A stretch of DNA of 64,000 nt from Bacteroidetes bacterium UBA2475 (GTDB lineage Bacteria > Bacteroidota > Bacteroidia > B-17B0 > Aurantibacillaceae). The stretch is from positions 1 through 64,000 of the forward strand of contig DDPF01000007.1 in the NCBI GenBank assembly GCA_002342065.1. The letters run 5' to 3'. The position numbers and the translations under genes are program-made. The notes under the pieces are model-generated. The model saw nothing but the letters and a program-made list of their open reading frames with translations. It was not told the origin of the DNA and made no database searches. This document shows, one piece after another, positions 43,560 to 53,328 of the stretch (the first letter of the stretch is position 1; each line of letters starts with the position of its first letter).

Positions 43560-45011
43560 ATGAGCGTTTACGATAAATACGAAACCGTTATTGGTTTAGA
43601 ATGTCACATTCAATTGCTTACAAAAACAAAAATGTATAGCAGTGATGTAGCCGAATATGGCGCGTTACCAAATACAAATGTAAGTGTAGTAACTTTGGGT
43701 CACCCTGGCACTTTGCCGGTGGTAAATTCTAAAGCTATTGAATTTGCGGTAAAACTAGGTATTGCAGTAAACTCAAACATTCGCGAAGAAAACCAATTTG
43801 CCCGTAAAAATTATTTTTACGCCGATCTTCCTAAAGGTTATCAAATAACGCAGGATAAAACTCCTATTTGCAATGGCGGATATATTGTGGCAAAATTAAA
43901 AGACGGCGCTACAAAAAAGATCAACCTTACCCGTATACATATGGAAGAGGATGCCGGAAAGAGTTTGCATGATATTGATCCTTTTGAAACATTGATAGAT
44001 CTTAACAGGGCAGGTACACCTTTATTGGAAATAGTTACAGAACCCGATTTTAGAAGTGGGGAAGAAGCTTACGCTTATTTAACTGAAGTTAGAAAGCTAG
44101 TGCGTTATTTAGATATCTGTGACGGTAATATGGAAGAAGGATCGTTACGTTGCGATGCGAATATTTCTGTAATGCTAAAAGGCGCAAAAGAATTTGGAAA
44201 GAAAGTTGAGGTAAAGAACATGAACTCATTTAGAAATGTTCAACGCGCCATTGACTTTGAAATAAAAAGACAAATCGATCTTATTGAAGCAGGAGAATTA
44301 ATTGCAGGAGAAACAAGAAGTTTTGACGCCGTTAAAGGATTGACTTTTTCTTTAAGAAGCAAAGAGAACGCAAACGATTATCGTTATTTTCCGGAACCTG
44401 ATCTGCAACCTGTTTTTGTAACACAAGAGTATATTAATGAAATAAAAGCCAACATGCCAACACTGCCTGATGAGCTTTTTAATTTATACACAAAAACATA
44501 TAAGCTTACAGAATATGATGCGCTTCAATTAATAGATCTTAAAGAAGTAGCAGCCTATTACAATAAACTTGTAACATTCACTAAAAATTATAAAAATGCT
44601 GCTAATTGGGTAATGGGTCCTGTTAAAGCATTTTTGAATGAAAGAGCTTTAACTATTTCTGAATTTACATTAGATCCAAAAAAGATCGCAGAAATAATTC
44701 AACTTATTGATGAAGGAAAAGTAAGTAACGCAGCCGCGTCGCAAAGTATCTTTCCCGAATTAATGAAAGATCAGAATAAAACACCTGAACAAATCGCTAA
44801 AGAACTCGATCTTTTGCAAAACAGTAACAGCGGTGAGTTGCAAAGCATAATTGATTCTGCATTATCAAAATTTCCTGAAAAAGTTACAGAATATAAAAAT
44901 GGAAAAGTTGGTTTACTTGGTATGTTTGTTGGTGAAGCAATGAAATTAAGTAAAGGTAAAGCCGATCCAAAATTATTAAATCAGTTAGTAAAAGAAACAC
45001 TTGAAAAATAA
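43560..45011 (+). CDS. gatB: Asp-tRNA(Asn)/Glu-tRNA(Gln) amidotransferase subunit B
   Basis: The protein has 483 aa, the normal length. The start VIGLECHIQLLTKTKMY, FYADLPKGYQITQ, and EEGSLRCDANISV with KNMNSFRNVQRAIDFEI are standard GatB motifs. The C-terminal YqeY-like tail (about 360-483) binds tRNA. With GatA and GatC it amidates misacylated tRNA. gatA and gatC are not in this window. It begins a tight run with the next three genes. Confidence 0.96.
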   Translation: MSVYDKYETVIGLECHIQLLTKTKMYSSDVAEYGALPNTNVSVVTLGHPGTLPVVNSKAIEFAVKLGIAVNSNIREENQFARKNYFYADLPKGYQITQDKTPICNGGYIVAKLKDGATKKINLTRIHMEEDAGKSLHDIDPFETLIDLNRAGTPLLEIVTEPDFRSGEEAYAYLTEVRKLVRYLDICDGNMEEGSLRCDANISVMLKGAKEFGKKVEVKNMNSFRNVQRAIDFEIKRQIDLIEAGELIAGETRSFDAVKGLTFSLRSKENANDYRYFPEPDLQPVFVTQEYINEIKANMPTLPDELFNLYTKTYKLTEYDALQLIDLKEVAAYYNKLVTFTKNYKNAANWVMGPVKAFLNERALTISEFTLDPKKIAEIIQLIDEGKVSNAAASQSIFPELMKDQNKTPEQIAKELDLLQNSNSGELQSIIDSALSKFPEKVTEYKNGKVGLLGMFVGEAMKLSKGKADPKLLNQLVKETLEK

Positions 45012-45015
45012 AAAT

Positions 45016-46146
45016 ATGTTTAAAACAATTAGCGCCATTGCTGTTATAGCAATTTTATCAGGTTGCAGCGAAACCAAAAGGAACGGTAATTTTGAATTGA
45101 AGGGAACTTTGAGCAATTCAAATGGAGAAACTATTTATTTGGAAAAGTTGATCAACCCTCAACCGGTAACAGTTGATAGTACAGTGGTTGATGAGAAAGG
45201 TAATTTTGAGTTCAGGAACTATACACCAAACATTGGCTTTTATCGTATAAAATTAAATCAGCAAAACTTTGCTATGTTGGTTTTAGACAGTAACGATAAA
45301 GTTAAAGTTACAGCTAACATAAAAGATCTTGGAAATACATATAAAGTAGAAGGTTCGCCTGAAACCGCTTTGTTTGTTGAATATAACGAGATCACTAAGA
45401 AAAAGAATATTCAAATGGATTCATTGAACCAGGCTTTCCAGGCAATTGTGCAAACCATTAAAATGGATTCTCTTAAAATGGATTCGTTAAGTGATATTTT
45501 CGAAAAACCATTTAATAGTATTATGGATACATACAATGCGTCTATGGGAGAAAAGATCTTGAAGAACTCTGATAAATATGCTTCTATGATAGCTATACAA
45601 GGAATGGAACCGGATAAATATTCAGAGGTGTACAAAAAGTTAGATGAAGGTCTGAGCAAAAAATTTCCTTCAGATAAAGGTGTAAAGATCTTTCACGATG
45701 TTGTAAATAAAATGTTGGCCACAACTATTGGCCAAGAGGCTCCTGAAATTGTTTTACCAACACCTGACGATAAAGAATTAGCGCTTTCTTCTTTTAAAGG
45801 AAAAATTGTGTTGGTTGATTTTTGGGCAAGCTGGTGCGGACCATGCAGAAAAGAAATGCCAAATGTTGTAAAGGCTTACGCCAAATATAAAGATAAAGGT
45901 TTTGAGATCTATGGTGTTTCGCTCGACCAGGATAAGGCACGTTGGGTTGAAGCCATTGCAAAAGATGGAATTACCTGGCCACAAGTTAGTGACCTGAAAT
46001 ACTGGGATAGTTACGCTGCTAAATTATACGCAGTTGAAGGAATTCCATACACTGTATTATTAGATAAAGAAGGAAAAATAATCGCGAAAAATTTAAGAGG
46101 CGCTGAATTAGAAAAAGCTATTGAAAAAGCAATAGCAGGAAAATAA
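45016..46146 (+). CDS. TlpA-type thioredoxin lipoprotein with DUF4369 domain
   Basis: The protein has 376 aa from the ATG at 45016; a TTG at 45001 lies inside gatB. It has lipobox ILSGC17, an N-terminal DUF4369 domain (NFELKGTLSNSNGETIYLEK, then VDEKGNFEF), a helical middle, and a C-terminal thioredoxin fold with WASWCGPCRKEMP and EGIPYTVLLDKEGKI. It acts as a periplasmic thiol-disulfide reductase or in cytochrome maturation. It lies 4 bp after gatB and is directly followed by the M1 peptidase gene. Confidence 0.9.
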   Translation: MFKTISAIAVIAILSGCSETKRNGNFELKGTLSNSNGETIYLEKLINPQPVTVDSTVVDEKGNFEFRNYTPNIGFYRIKLNQQNFAMLVLDSNDKVKVTANIKDLGNTYKVEGSPETALFVEYNEITKKKNIQMDSLNQAFQAIVQTIKMDSLKMDSLSDIFEKPFNSIMDTYNASMGEKILKNSDKYASMIAIQGMEPDKYSEVYKKLDEGLSKKFPSDKGVKIFHDVVNKMLATTIGQEAPEIVLPTPDDKELALSSFKGKIVLVDFWASWCGPCRKEMPNVVKAYAKYKDKGFEIYGVSLDQDKARWVEAIAKDGITWPQVSDLKYWDSYAAKLYAVEGIPYTVLLDKEGKIIAKNLRGAELEKAIEKAIAGK

Positions 46147-49100
46147 TTGTTGAATAAATTCATAAACATAATAAACTTTGATCGCTGCAAATGGCTTGTG
46201 GCGATTTTTGTTATTAGTAATAATTTGTTTTCGCAACAAACCTATTTTCAGCAGGAAGTAAATTATAAAATTGATGTAACTCTAAACGATGTTTCGCATA
46301 CGATGCGAGCTACAGAAGAGATCCAATACATCAATAATTCTAACCAGTCGTTAAGCTATATTTATTTTCATTTATGGCCAAATGCTTACAAAGACCATTC
46401 TACTGCGCTTGCCGCACAATTGCTTCAACATAAAAAAACAGATTTTTATTTTTCTAAACCCGAAGAAAGAGGGTTTATTGACAGCTTAGATTTTAAGGTA
46501 AATGGTAAAACTGTTCAATTAGAATTTGACAAAGAGAACATCGATATCTGTAAACTTATTTTAAATGAACCTTTAAGATCTTTAGATACAATAAAAATTA
46601 CTACGCCTTTTTATGTAAAGATCCCAGATGCTAAATTCTCAAGGCTGGGACATACAGGACAGGCTTATTTTATCACACAATGGTATCCTAAGCCCGCAGT
46701 GTTTGATAATGAAGGCTGGCACCAAATGCCTTACCTAGACCAGGGAGAATTTTTTAGCGAGTTTGGAAGTTTTGATGTGAAAATAACGCTGCCAAAAAAT
46801 TATTTGTTATCTGCTACTGGCGATCGCATCGAAGCTGATGACGAAGAATATTTTTTAAACGAAAAAGTAAAAGAAACATTAGACCGTTTGGACAAAAGTG
46901 ATTTCCGTGCAGAAGACATGGAGTTTCCTGTGTCATCAAAAGAAACAAAGACGATTCGTTTTAAACAATTCAGGGTGCACGATTTTGCCTGGTTTGCCGA
47001 TAAACGTTTTAATGTTTTGCATGATCAGATAGAGCTTCCTGCAACAAAAAGAACTATTGATACCTGGATATTTTTTACAAATAAAAATTTTAATGTTTGG
47101 AAAAATGCGATCACATATGTGAACGAGTCAACTCTTTTTTATTCATATTTAAATGGCGATTATCCTTACAATCATGTTACAGCTATTGATGGAACCATTA
47201 TGGCCGGCGGCGGTATGGAGTATCCAAATATCACTGTTATTGGTGATATGAGTAATGAGTTCGATCTTGATATAACAATTGCACATGAAGTCGGTCACAA
47301 TTGGTTCTATGGTATTTTAGCAAGTAATGAGCGAGATCATCCCGGCATGGATGAAGGATTGAATTCATTTTACGAAATGCGTTACATGAGGGCAAAATAT
47401 CCCGATAAAAAAATATCAGATCTTATTGGTATTGATGAGAATTTAAATTTGTTTGGTGTAAATAAAGTGGCGTATTGGCGCGAAAAAGAAATGGCTTATT
47501 TTATCTCAGCTAAGTCAAGAACAGATCAACCCATAGAAATTCCTTCGCAAGACTTCACTGAATTTAATTATGGAAGTATTGTTTACAGCAAAACCCCTGT
47601 TGTTTTTGATTACCTGATGGATTATATGGGCGAGGATAATTTAGATAAAGCCATGAAGTTTTATTATGAGCAATTTAAATTCAAACATCCATCACCAAAA
47701 GACCTTTCAAAAACATTGAACTTTTTTAGTGGGTTAGATCTTACCTGGTTCACATCACATTTAATTTCGTCAACCGATAAGATAGATTACAAGATAAAGA
47801 ATCTCAAAAAAAATAAAGACGGAAGTTTCCGCATAAAAATAAAGAACAAAACAGGTATTGCAACACCGTTGAATATTTATGGCTTTAAAGACGGAAAATC
47901 TGTGGGCTTGATTTGGTATAATGGTTTTGAGAAAGAGCAAACAATAGAGTTCCCACCAATTGATGTAGATTATTTTAAAATAGATGGTTTGGACAGGATG
48001 CCTGATGTTAACAGGCGGAATAATTACATACGGGCAAAAGGCCTGTTCAAAAAAATGAAGCCACTGCAATTTAATTTTTTAACCAAGTACGAAGATCCAC
48101 AAAAGATCCAGATCAATTATTTACCGGTAATTGGTGGCAATGCTTATAATGGTTTTATGGCCGGAGCAGCTATTCATAATTTTGGTCTTTATCAAAGAAG
48201 GTTTGAATTTGCAATAACACCAATGTTTGCATTTAAAACAAAGAGTCCTGTTGGTTTTGCAGAATTTAATGTTAACTTTTATCCAAAAAATCTTTTTCAG
48301 CAAATTACATTTGGTGTAAAGGCAAAATCTTTTTCTTACGATTTTTATAATGCCGAAATCAATAATCAGGCTAATGGTACAAATTATCAAAATCTTGTTT
48401 TTAATTTTTATAAAGTTGCACCTTATATACAATTCGAGATCAAAAAGAAAAATGCAACAAGCCCGATTCATCAGTATATTACATATACCAACAACAATTT
48501 ATTTATAGATAGTTTAAACACATCGTTCAATCCACAGATCTTAGAATTTGTACCTACTAAAAAAAATACGGTCTCTTTTGTAAACCAATTGAATTATAGT
48601 TTAAGTAATAAACGAATTATCAATCCATTCATTCTAAATGTCAATTTGCAACATACGGCCAGTATGGCAAAAATTTCGGCAACACTTAATTATCAAATAA
48701 CACTTGCAAAAAAACAGTTTGTTGATATACGATTATTTGCAGGCGCTTTCTTAGCAGGTTCTTATTCTGAACGCAGTTATTATGCTTTCAGAGCCAGTGG
48801 TTACAATGGTTACCAGGATTATTTATTCGAAACAAATTTTATCGCCCGCAACGAATATAGCGGTTTTGGTTTTAGCCAGTTTGCGGATGTGGATGGCGCT
48901 TTAAAAGTATGGACTCCTTTAGGCCAATCTCCCGAATGGTTGATCTCTGCCAATATAAAATCCCCACCCATTTTTATTTTTCCTTTTAAAGTATTTGCCG
49001 ATATTGCTGTGTGTGATGGTAGGGCATTAAATACTGAACCTTTTTTGTGGGACCTAGGTATAAACACACCTATAATAAAAGATGTAGTAGATGTTTATGT

Positions 49101-49233
49101 TCCATTTCTTTATAGCAGCAATATTAGAAAAACTTTAGAATTGAATAATGTAAGAGGTATTAATACTGTTCGATTTACAATTAATATTCATAAATTAGTC
49201 GTTAAAAATTTAGTAAAGGACAATTTATTTTAA
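46147..49233 (+). CDS. M1 family metallopeptidase with barrel-like C-terminus
   Basis: The protein has 1,028 aa. No ATG is available in front of the signal peptide (ending NNLFSQ), so TTG at 46147 or 46150 is the likely start. The M1 catalytic site is plain: HEVGH (380-384) with Glu403 in MDEGLNSF, and a GGGMEYPNITV exopeptidase-type loop. From about residue 640 the protein becomes a series of amphipathic strands (for example FEFAITPMFAF, IRLFAGAFLAGSYS) that look like an outer-membrane barrel. This would hold the peptidase at the outer membrane. The barrel is an inference. It directly follows the TlpA gene and precedes lpxH without a gap. Confidence 0.85.
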   Translation: MLNKFINIINFDRCKWLVAIFVISNNLFSQQTYFQQEVNYKIDVTLNDVSHTMRATEEIQYINNSNQSLSYIYFHLWPNAYKDHSTALAAQLLQHKKTDFYFSKPEERGFIDSLDFKVNGKTVQLEFDKENIDICKLILNEPLRSLDTIKITTPFYVKIPDAKFSRLGHTGQAYFITQWYPKPAVFDNEGWHQMPYLDQGEFFSEFGSFDVKITLPKNYLLSATGDRIEADDEEYFLNEKVKETLDRLDKSDFRAEDMEFPVSSKETKTIRFKQFRVHDFAWFADKRFNVLHDQIELPATKRTIDTWIFFTNKNFNVWKNAITYVNESTLFYSYLNGDYPYNHVTAIDGTIMAGGGMEYPNITVIGDMSNEFDLDITIAHEVGHNWFYGILASNERDHPGMDEGLNSFYEMRYMRAKYPDKKISDLIGIDENLNLFGVNKVAYWREKEMAYFISAKSRTDQPIEIPSQDFTEFNYGSIVYSKTPVVFDYLMDYMGEDNLDKAMKFYYEQFKFKHPSPKDLSKTLNFFSGLDLTWFTSHLISSTDKIDYKIKNLKKNKDGSFRIKIKNKTGIATPLNIYGFKDGKSVGLIWYNGFEKEQTIEFPPIDVDYFKIDGLDRMPDVNRRNNYIRAKGLFKKMKPLQFNFLTKYEDPQKIQINYLPVIGGNAYNGFMAGAAIHNFGLYQRRFEFAITPMFAFKTKSPVGFAEFNVNFYPKNLFQQITFGVKAKSFSYDFYNAEINNQANGTNYQNLVFNFYKVAPYIQFEIKKKNATSPIHQYITYTNNNLFIDSLNTSFNPQILEFVPTKKNTVSFVNQLNYSLSNKRIINPFILNVNLQHTASMAKISATLNYQITLAKKQFVDIRLFAGAFLAGSYSERSYYAFRASGYNGYQDYLFETNFIARNEYSGFGFSQFADVDGALKVWTPLGQSPEWLISANIKSPPIFIFPFKVFADIAVCDGRALNTEPFLWDLGINTPIIKDVVDVYVPFLYSSNIRKTLELNNVRGINTVRFTINIHKLVVKNLVKDNLF

Positions 49234-49983
49234 GTGAGTAATAAAAAAATATATTTTGCCTCCGATTTTCATTTAGGAGTTCCAACTTTAGAAAATAGTC
49301 TGGAGCGAGAAAAAGCTATCTGCCGTTGGTTGGATCTTATTAAAACTGATGCTGAAGAAATTTATTTGGTAGGCGATCTTTTTGATTTTTGGTTTGAACA
49401 TAAATATACTGTCCCTAAAGGTTTCACGCGTTTATTGGGAAAGATAGCTGAGCTAACTGATTCTGGAATAAAAGTTAATTTTTTTACCGGTAACCATGAT
49501 CTTTGGATGCAGGATTATTTTATAAAAGAATTAAATGTTGTTATCCATCATCAACCCATTACAAAAGTGTATAACAACAAAACTTTTTTTATTGGCCATG
49601 GTGATGGAATGGGTCCTGGCGATAAAGGATACAAATTATTAAAGATCGTTTTTACAAGCAAATTATGTCATTGGTTATATTCGCGACTTCATCCAAATTT
49701 TTCTTTTTGGTTCGCGCGTTTTACAAGCAGAAGAAGCAGAATTACTACGGGTGATTCTGACGAAAAATTTTTAGGGAATGAGAAGGAGTGGTTATTTCTT
49801 TTTAGCAGAGAGTATTTAAAAGATCACAAAGTAGATTTTTTCATTTTTGGTCATCGTCACTTACCACTTGAGTTAGATGTAGATGGTAAAGCGAAGTATA
49901 TTAATTTGGGAGAGTGGATCAATTATAGAACTTATGCCGTGTTCGACGGGGAAACACTCGCGCTTAAGAAATTCGAAAAATAG
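49234..49983 (+). CDS. lpxH: UDP-2,3-diacylglucosamine diphosphatase
   Basis: The protein has 249 aa. The start is GTG at 49234, directly after the peptidase stop. The metallophosphatase motifs are all there: FASDFHLG, LVGDLFDFWFEH, FTGNHDLWM, FIGHGDGMG and IFGHRHLPLE. It hydrolyses UDP-diacylglucosamine to lipid X in lipid A synthesis. The tight spacing with upstream genes suggests one transcript. Confidence 0.93.
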   Translation: MSNKKIYFASDFHLGVPTLENSLEREKAICRWLDLIKTDAEEIYLVGDLFDFWFEHKYTVPKGFTRLLGKIAELTDSGIKVNFFTGNHDLWMQDYFIKELNVVIHHQPITKVYNNKTFFIGHGDGMGPGDKGYKLLKIVFTSKLCHWLYSRLHPNFSFWFARFTSRRSRITTGDSDEKFLGNEKEWLFLFSREYLKDHKVDFFIFGHRHLPLELDVDGKAKYINLGEWINYRTYAVFDGETLALKKFEK

Positions 49984-50117
49984 TCACCTTTTAAGCCTTT
50001 ATTGCTTAATAAAGCCTGTTCGCACTCAAATTATCGACCAAAACCCCCTAATTTATTGATGAAAATATTTGCAAATTCAAAAATTTTATAGTTATTTGTT
50101 AAACAACATTATATTTT

Positions 50118-51182
50118 ATGATAAGCACAGCGAATATTCGCATTGATAAAATTGCGAAAAGTAGGGTTACAGATTACGATGTAAATAACGTACCCTTTGG
50201 CAAATGTTTTAGCGACCACATGTTTGTTGCAGAATACGCCGATGGTAAATGGCAGAGCTCAACCATTTGTCCTTATGGCGATGTGCCATTAAGTTATGCG
50301 ATGAGTGCTTTGCATTATGGCCAAGCAATTTTTGAAGGTATGAAAGCCTATAAAAATGACAAAGGTGAAGTTTCTTTATTTCGTCCGCTTGAAAATTTTA
50401 AACGCTTAAACAAAAGTGCTATTCGTATGTGTATGCCGGAAGTTCCGGAAGAAATATTTATGAATGGTTTATTGGAATTATTAAGATTAGATTCTGCCTG
50501 GGTACCAACCGGCGAAACAGGAAGTTTATATATCCGTCCTTTTTTAATTGCTACCGATGAAGCTATTGGTGTTAAAGCCAGTGAGACATATAAATTTATT
50601 ATTATTACTTGCCCTGCAGGAAAATATTATAGCGATCCAATTAAAGTTATTGTTGAAACGGATTATTTTCGTTCGGTACATGGCGGCGTTGGTTTTGTAA
50701 AGGCTGCCGGAAATTATGGAAGAAGTTTATATCCAACAAAATTAGCACAGCAAAAAGGTTATCAGCAAGTGATCTGGACAGATAGTGCTACGCATCATTT
50801 TGTAGAAGAAAGTGGAACAATGAACTTAATGTTTGTTATTGGTGATACTTTATTAACACCTGCTCTAAGTGATACAATTTTGGCAGGTATTACTCGTGAC
50901 AGTGTAATTGCTTTGGCAAAACATTGGGGCATGAAAGTGGAAGAAAGAAAAGTAAGTTTAAAGGAGGTGGCTGAAGCATACGAAAAAGGCGAATTAAAAG
51001 AAGCTTTTGGTTGTGGCACAGCGGCTACTATAGCACAAATCATTGGTATTGGCTTTGAAGGTAAAGATTTTGTTTTACCACCGGTAGAAGAGAGAAAATT
51101 CTCAACTAAGGTTGATGAAACGTTGAGATTGATCCGTAAAGGAAAAGCAGAAGATACTTTGAACTGGATGATGAAAATATAG
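50118..51182 (+). CDS. ilvE: Branched-chain amino acid aminotransferase
   Basis: The protein has 354 aa, the length of the longer class IV BCAT. FGKCFSDHMFVAEY, ALHYGQAIFEGMKAY, LYIRPFLIATDE, and FVKAAGNYGRSLYPTKLAQ with the PLP lysine are present, with the EESGTMNLMFV and GITRDSV motifs after it. It interconverts Leu, Ile and Val with their keto acids. The 134-bp gap before it holds a weak hairpin only. Confidence 0.94.
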   Translation: MISTANIRIDKIAKSRVTDYDVNNVPFGKCFSDHMFVAEYADGKWQSSTICPYGDVPLSYAMSALHYGQAIFEGMKAYKNDKGEVSLFRPLENFKRLNKSAIRMCMPEVPEEIFMNGLLELLRLDSAWVPTGETGSLYIRPFLIATDEAIGVKASETYKFIIITCPAGKYYSDPIKVIVETDYFRSVHGGVGFVKAAGNYGRSLYPTKLAQQKGYQQVIWTDSATHHFVEESGTMNLMFVIGDTLLTPALSDTILAGITRDSVIALAKHWGMKVEERKVSLKEVAEAYEKGELKEAFGCGTAATIAQIIGIGFEGKDFVLPPVEERKFSTKVDETLRLIRKGKAEDTLNWMMKI

Positions 51183-51240
51183 AGAGTAAATTTTATTAAA
51201 TTTGAAAGCTGAGGAAACAACACTCAGCTTTTATTTTTTC

Positions 51241-53172
51241 ATGTATATGGTAATTAAATTTGTAAAGGAACACAGCGTTTTCACTTTTATTTTATTTGCC
51301 TGTATAGTTCTTAGAGCAATACCTTTTTTTGATTATCAATATACATTAGATGAATTAAGTGGTATTGACAGGACACATTTTAATTCTTTTTCTGAGCTTA
51401 TTGAGAAGGGTGTTAAGATAGATGCTCACCCGGCTTTGATCCAGGTATTGATTTATTATTTATCTCAATTTTTTGGTTACGCTAACTGGATAATTAAATT
51501 GCCATTTTTATTATGCAGTTTTGGAGCTATTATATACGCTTACTTTTTTTGTATTCGGAATTTTTCTAAACAGGTTGGTAATATTGCCGCTGTAATTTTC
51601 AGTTTCTCTCTGGTTTTTGTTTTTTACGCGCCAATTGCAAGGATGTATATTCCCGGTGTGTTTTTTAGCACGGCCTTAGTGTATTATTTTTTCGAGATCT
51701 TTTTTTTGAATAATACTAAAAGGAAAAATTATTTTTTTCTTGGATTGTTTGCGTTGCTTTCGGGACTTAACCAGCACGTGAACGCACTTTTTGCATTTAC
51801 AGTTTGTGCTTCGGGGATCTTCTTTTTAAATAAGACTAATTTTAAAATTTATTCAATTACTTTAGGTTTGACTGTATTGGCTTACTTGCCGCATTTGCCT
51901 GTAACGCTTTATCAATTAAGTATTGGTGGCATTGGCTATGAGCAGGGAGGCTGGTTGCCAAAACCGGAACTTAGTTCTGTAATAGGTTTTTTTAAGATCC
52001 TTTTAGGCACAGGAAGAACTTACCTTGTATTCTTAATTTTGATCATGGCTTGTTTTGTGTTGAACAAAAAAATTACGTTCAATAAAAAGCAAATGTATCT
52101 ATTGATCATTTTTTTATTAAATTTTTTAGTGGTGTATGTTTATTCCATTTTTAATGCACCCATCTTCCAGAATTCTGTGATGCTGTTCTCAGGTGTAGGA
52201 ATAGTTGTACTGGCAAGCTCAATGTTGGATTTTAATAATAAGCTATATTTTAATTTAGCAATGACAATAATTGCCGGCGTTTTAATTTTTAAAACATATT
52301 ATAAAAAAGATTATTATCATCAATGTGTAAAAACAGTTTTTGAATACCAGTACGAAAGAACCTTTGAACACAAAAAATATTTTGGAAATGAAAATGTATA
52401 TCCCATATTTTTTGATTCAGATAAAGTAATGGAAGGGATCTATTTTAAAAAGTATAATGGTAGTTTTGAATATAAAGGCTCGCAGGATTCTGTCACTTTC
52501 TCTGTTAAACATTTTTCTCAATTTGTTGCTTCCCTCAAAAGTGAGTATCTCGTGTTGACATCCGCTTACCCGTTATATCAATCAATAGCGTCAGACTATT
52601 ATCCTTATTTGATAGAAAATGTACAAACGCAGGCTATAAATTATAAACTCTATTCTAAGAGACCTGAAGATAAAAATAAGGTTGTTGAGGGGGAGAGTGT
52701 AATTTATTTTGCTAATTATTTTGAAAAAAAAGACATTACGTTTAAACAAAAGCCTATTACGGATAAGGGATCGTTTATATTTCCTGTTGATTCTACAATG
52801 GAGTATCCGTTCGGCGCAGAAGTAGCATTAAACAAAATTACTTCAAAAGAAGGGCAGGTAATAAGTTTAAAAACAACTTTAAAAGCGAATAAAAAGATCA
52901 ACGAGGTTTTGGCTTGCAATTCTACTACAGGTACTAAAAGAGGTGAGCATGCTATTTTTAATGCAAAATCTGCCGGTGAATTTGTAATGAAACCTGACTC
53001 TACTGTCACTATTTATGTCGATAATTTTTGTGGTACAGAATATAAATACCGGAAAGAGACTGCAAAATGCGAACTCTTTATTTGGAATCAGGCCAAAGAA
53101 AAATTTGTTATAAAGGATTTTGAACTCAGAACAATCGATTTTTGGCCTCAGAAATGGAACTTCTGGGAATAA
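51241..53172 (+). CDS. Membrane glycosyltransferase of the GT39/ArnT type
   Basis: The protein has 643 aa from the ATG at 51241; a TTG at 51202 is less likely. About ten hydrophobic helices fill the first 380 residues. The loop after helix one reads YTLDELSGIDRTHFNSF and then DAHPALIQVLIYYL, the acidic and HP signature of GT-C enzymes that use polyprenyl-linked sugars. A 260-residue soluble periplasmic domain follows. It probably adds a sugar to lipid or protein at the outer face of the inner membrane. The acceptor is unknown. Confidence 0.8.
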   Translation: MYMVIKFVKEHSVFTFILFACIVLRAIPFFDYQYTLDELSGIDRTHFNSFSELIEKGVKIDAHPALIQVLIYYLSQFFGYANWIIKLPFLLCSFGAIIYAYFFCIRNFSKQVGNIAAVIFSFSLVFVFYAPIARMYIPGVFFSTALVYYFFEIFFLNNTKRKNYFFLGLFALLSGLNQHVNALFAFTVCASGIFFLNKTNFKIYSITLGLTVLAYLPHLPVTLYQLSIGGIGYEQGGWLPKPELSSVIGFFKILLGTGRTYLVFLILIMACFVLNKKITFNKKQMYLLIIFLLNFLVVYVYSIFNAPIFQNSVMLFSGVGIVVLASSMLDFNNKLYFNLAMTIIAGVLIFKTYYKKDYYHQCVKTVFEYQYERTFEHKKYFGNENVYPIFFDSDKVMEGIYFKKYNGSFEYKGSQDSVTFSVKHFSQFVASLKSEYLVLTSAYPLYQSIASDYYPYLIENVQTQAINYKLYSKRPEDKNKVVEGESVIYFANYFEKKDITFKQKPITDKGSFIFPVDSTMEYPFGAEVALNKITSKEGQVISLKTTLKANKKINEVLACNSTTGTKRGEHAIFNAKSAGEFVMKPDSTVTIYVDNFCGTEYKYRKETAKCELFIWNQAKEKFVIKDFELRTIDFWPQKWNFWE

Positions 53173-53177
53173 CTATG

Positions 53178-53258
53178 AATTAGAACGCGGATCTTACGGA
53201 TGGAACAGGTATTCACGGATCTTTTTATCAGCGGTGACCAGTTAAATCCGTGTTCTAT
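53178..53258. repeat. Intergenic inverted-repeat element, CGGAT type
   Basis: TAGAACGCGGAT at the left end faces ATCCGTGTTCTA at the right end, with internal TTACGGAT and TTCACGGATC repeats. It lies between the glycosyltransferase and the GNAT relic. Similar CGGAT-rich palindromic units are frequent in intergenic DNA of Bacteroidota. Confidence 0.6.
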
Positions 53259-53305
53259 AATTCCTTCGTCATCAAATAATGCTGTATAAGTCCCACAATA
53301 AAAAT
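53255..53305 (-). pseudogene. Relic of a second GNAT gene 3' end
   Basis: On the minus strand the last 16 codons, ending GLIQHYLMTKEL and a TAG, match the end of the GNAT gene at 54422 (GLIQHYLMTKDL). One base is deleted in the TGTGGGG run, shifting the frame. No more of the gene is left. The relic and the intact gene flank the T9SS gene as direct repeats. Confidence 0.65.
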
Positions 53306-53328
53306 TACGAAGTCGAGTTATATAAAAG

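Noticed and set aside
49997..50014. Hairpin CTTTATT-GCTT-AATAAAG after lpxH as a terminator
   Set aside because: The stem is only 7 bp and AT-rich, and no T run follows, so termination is not supported.
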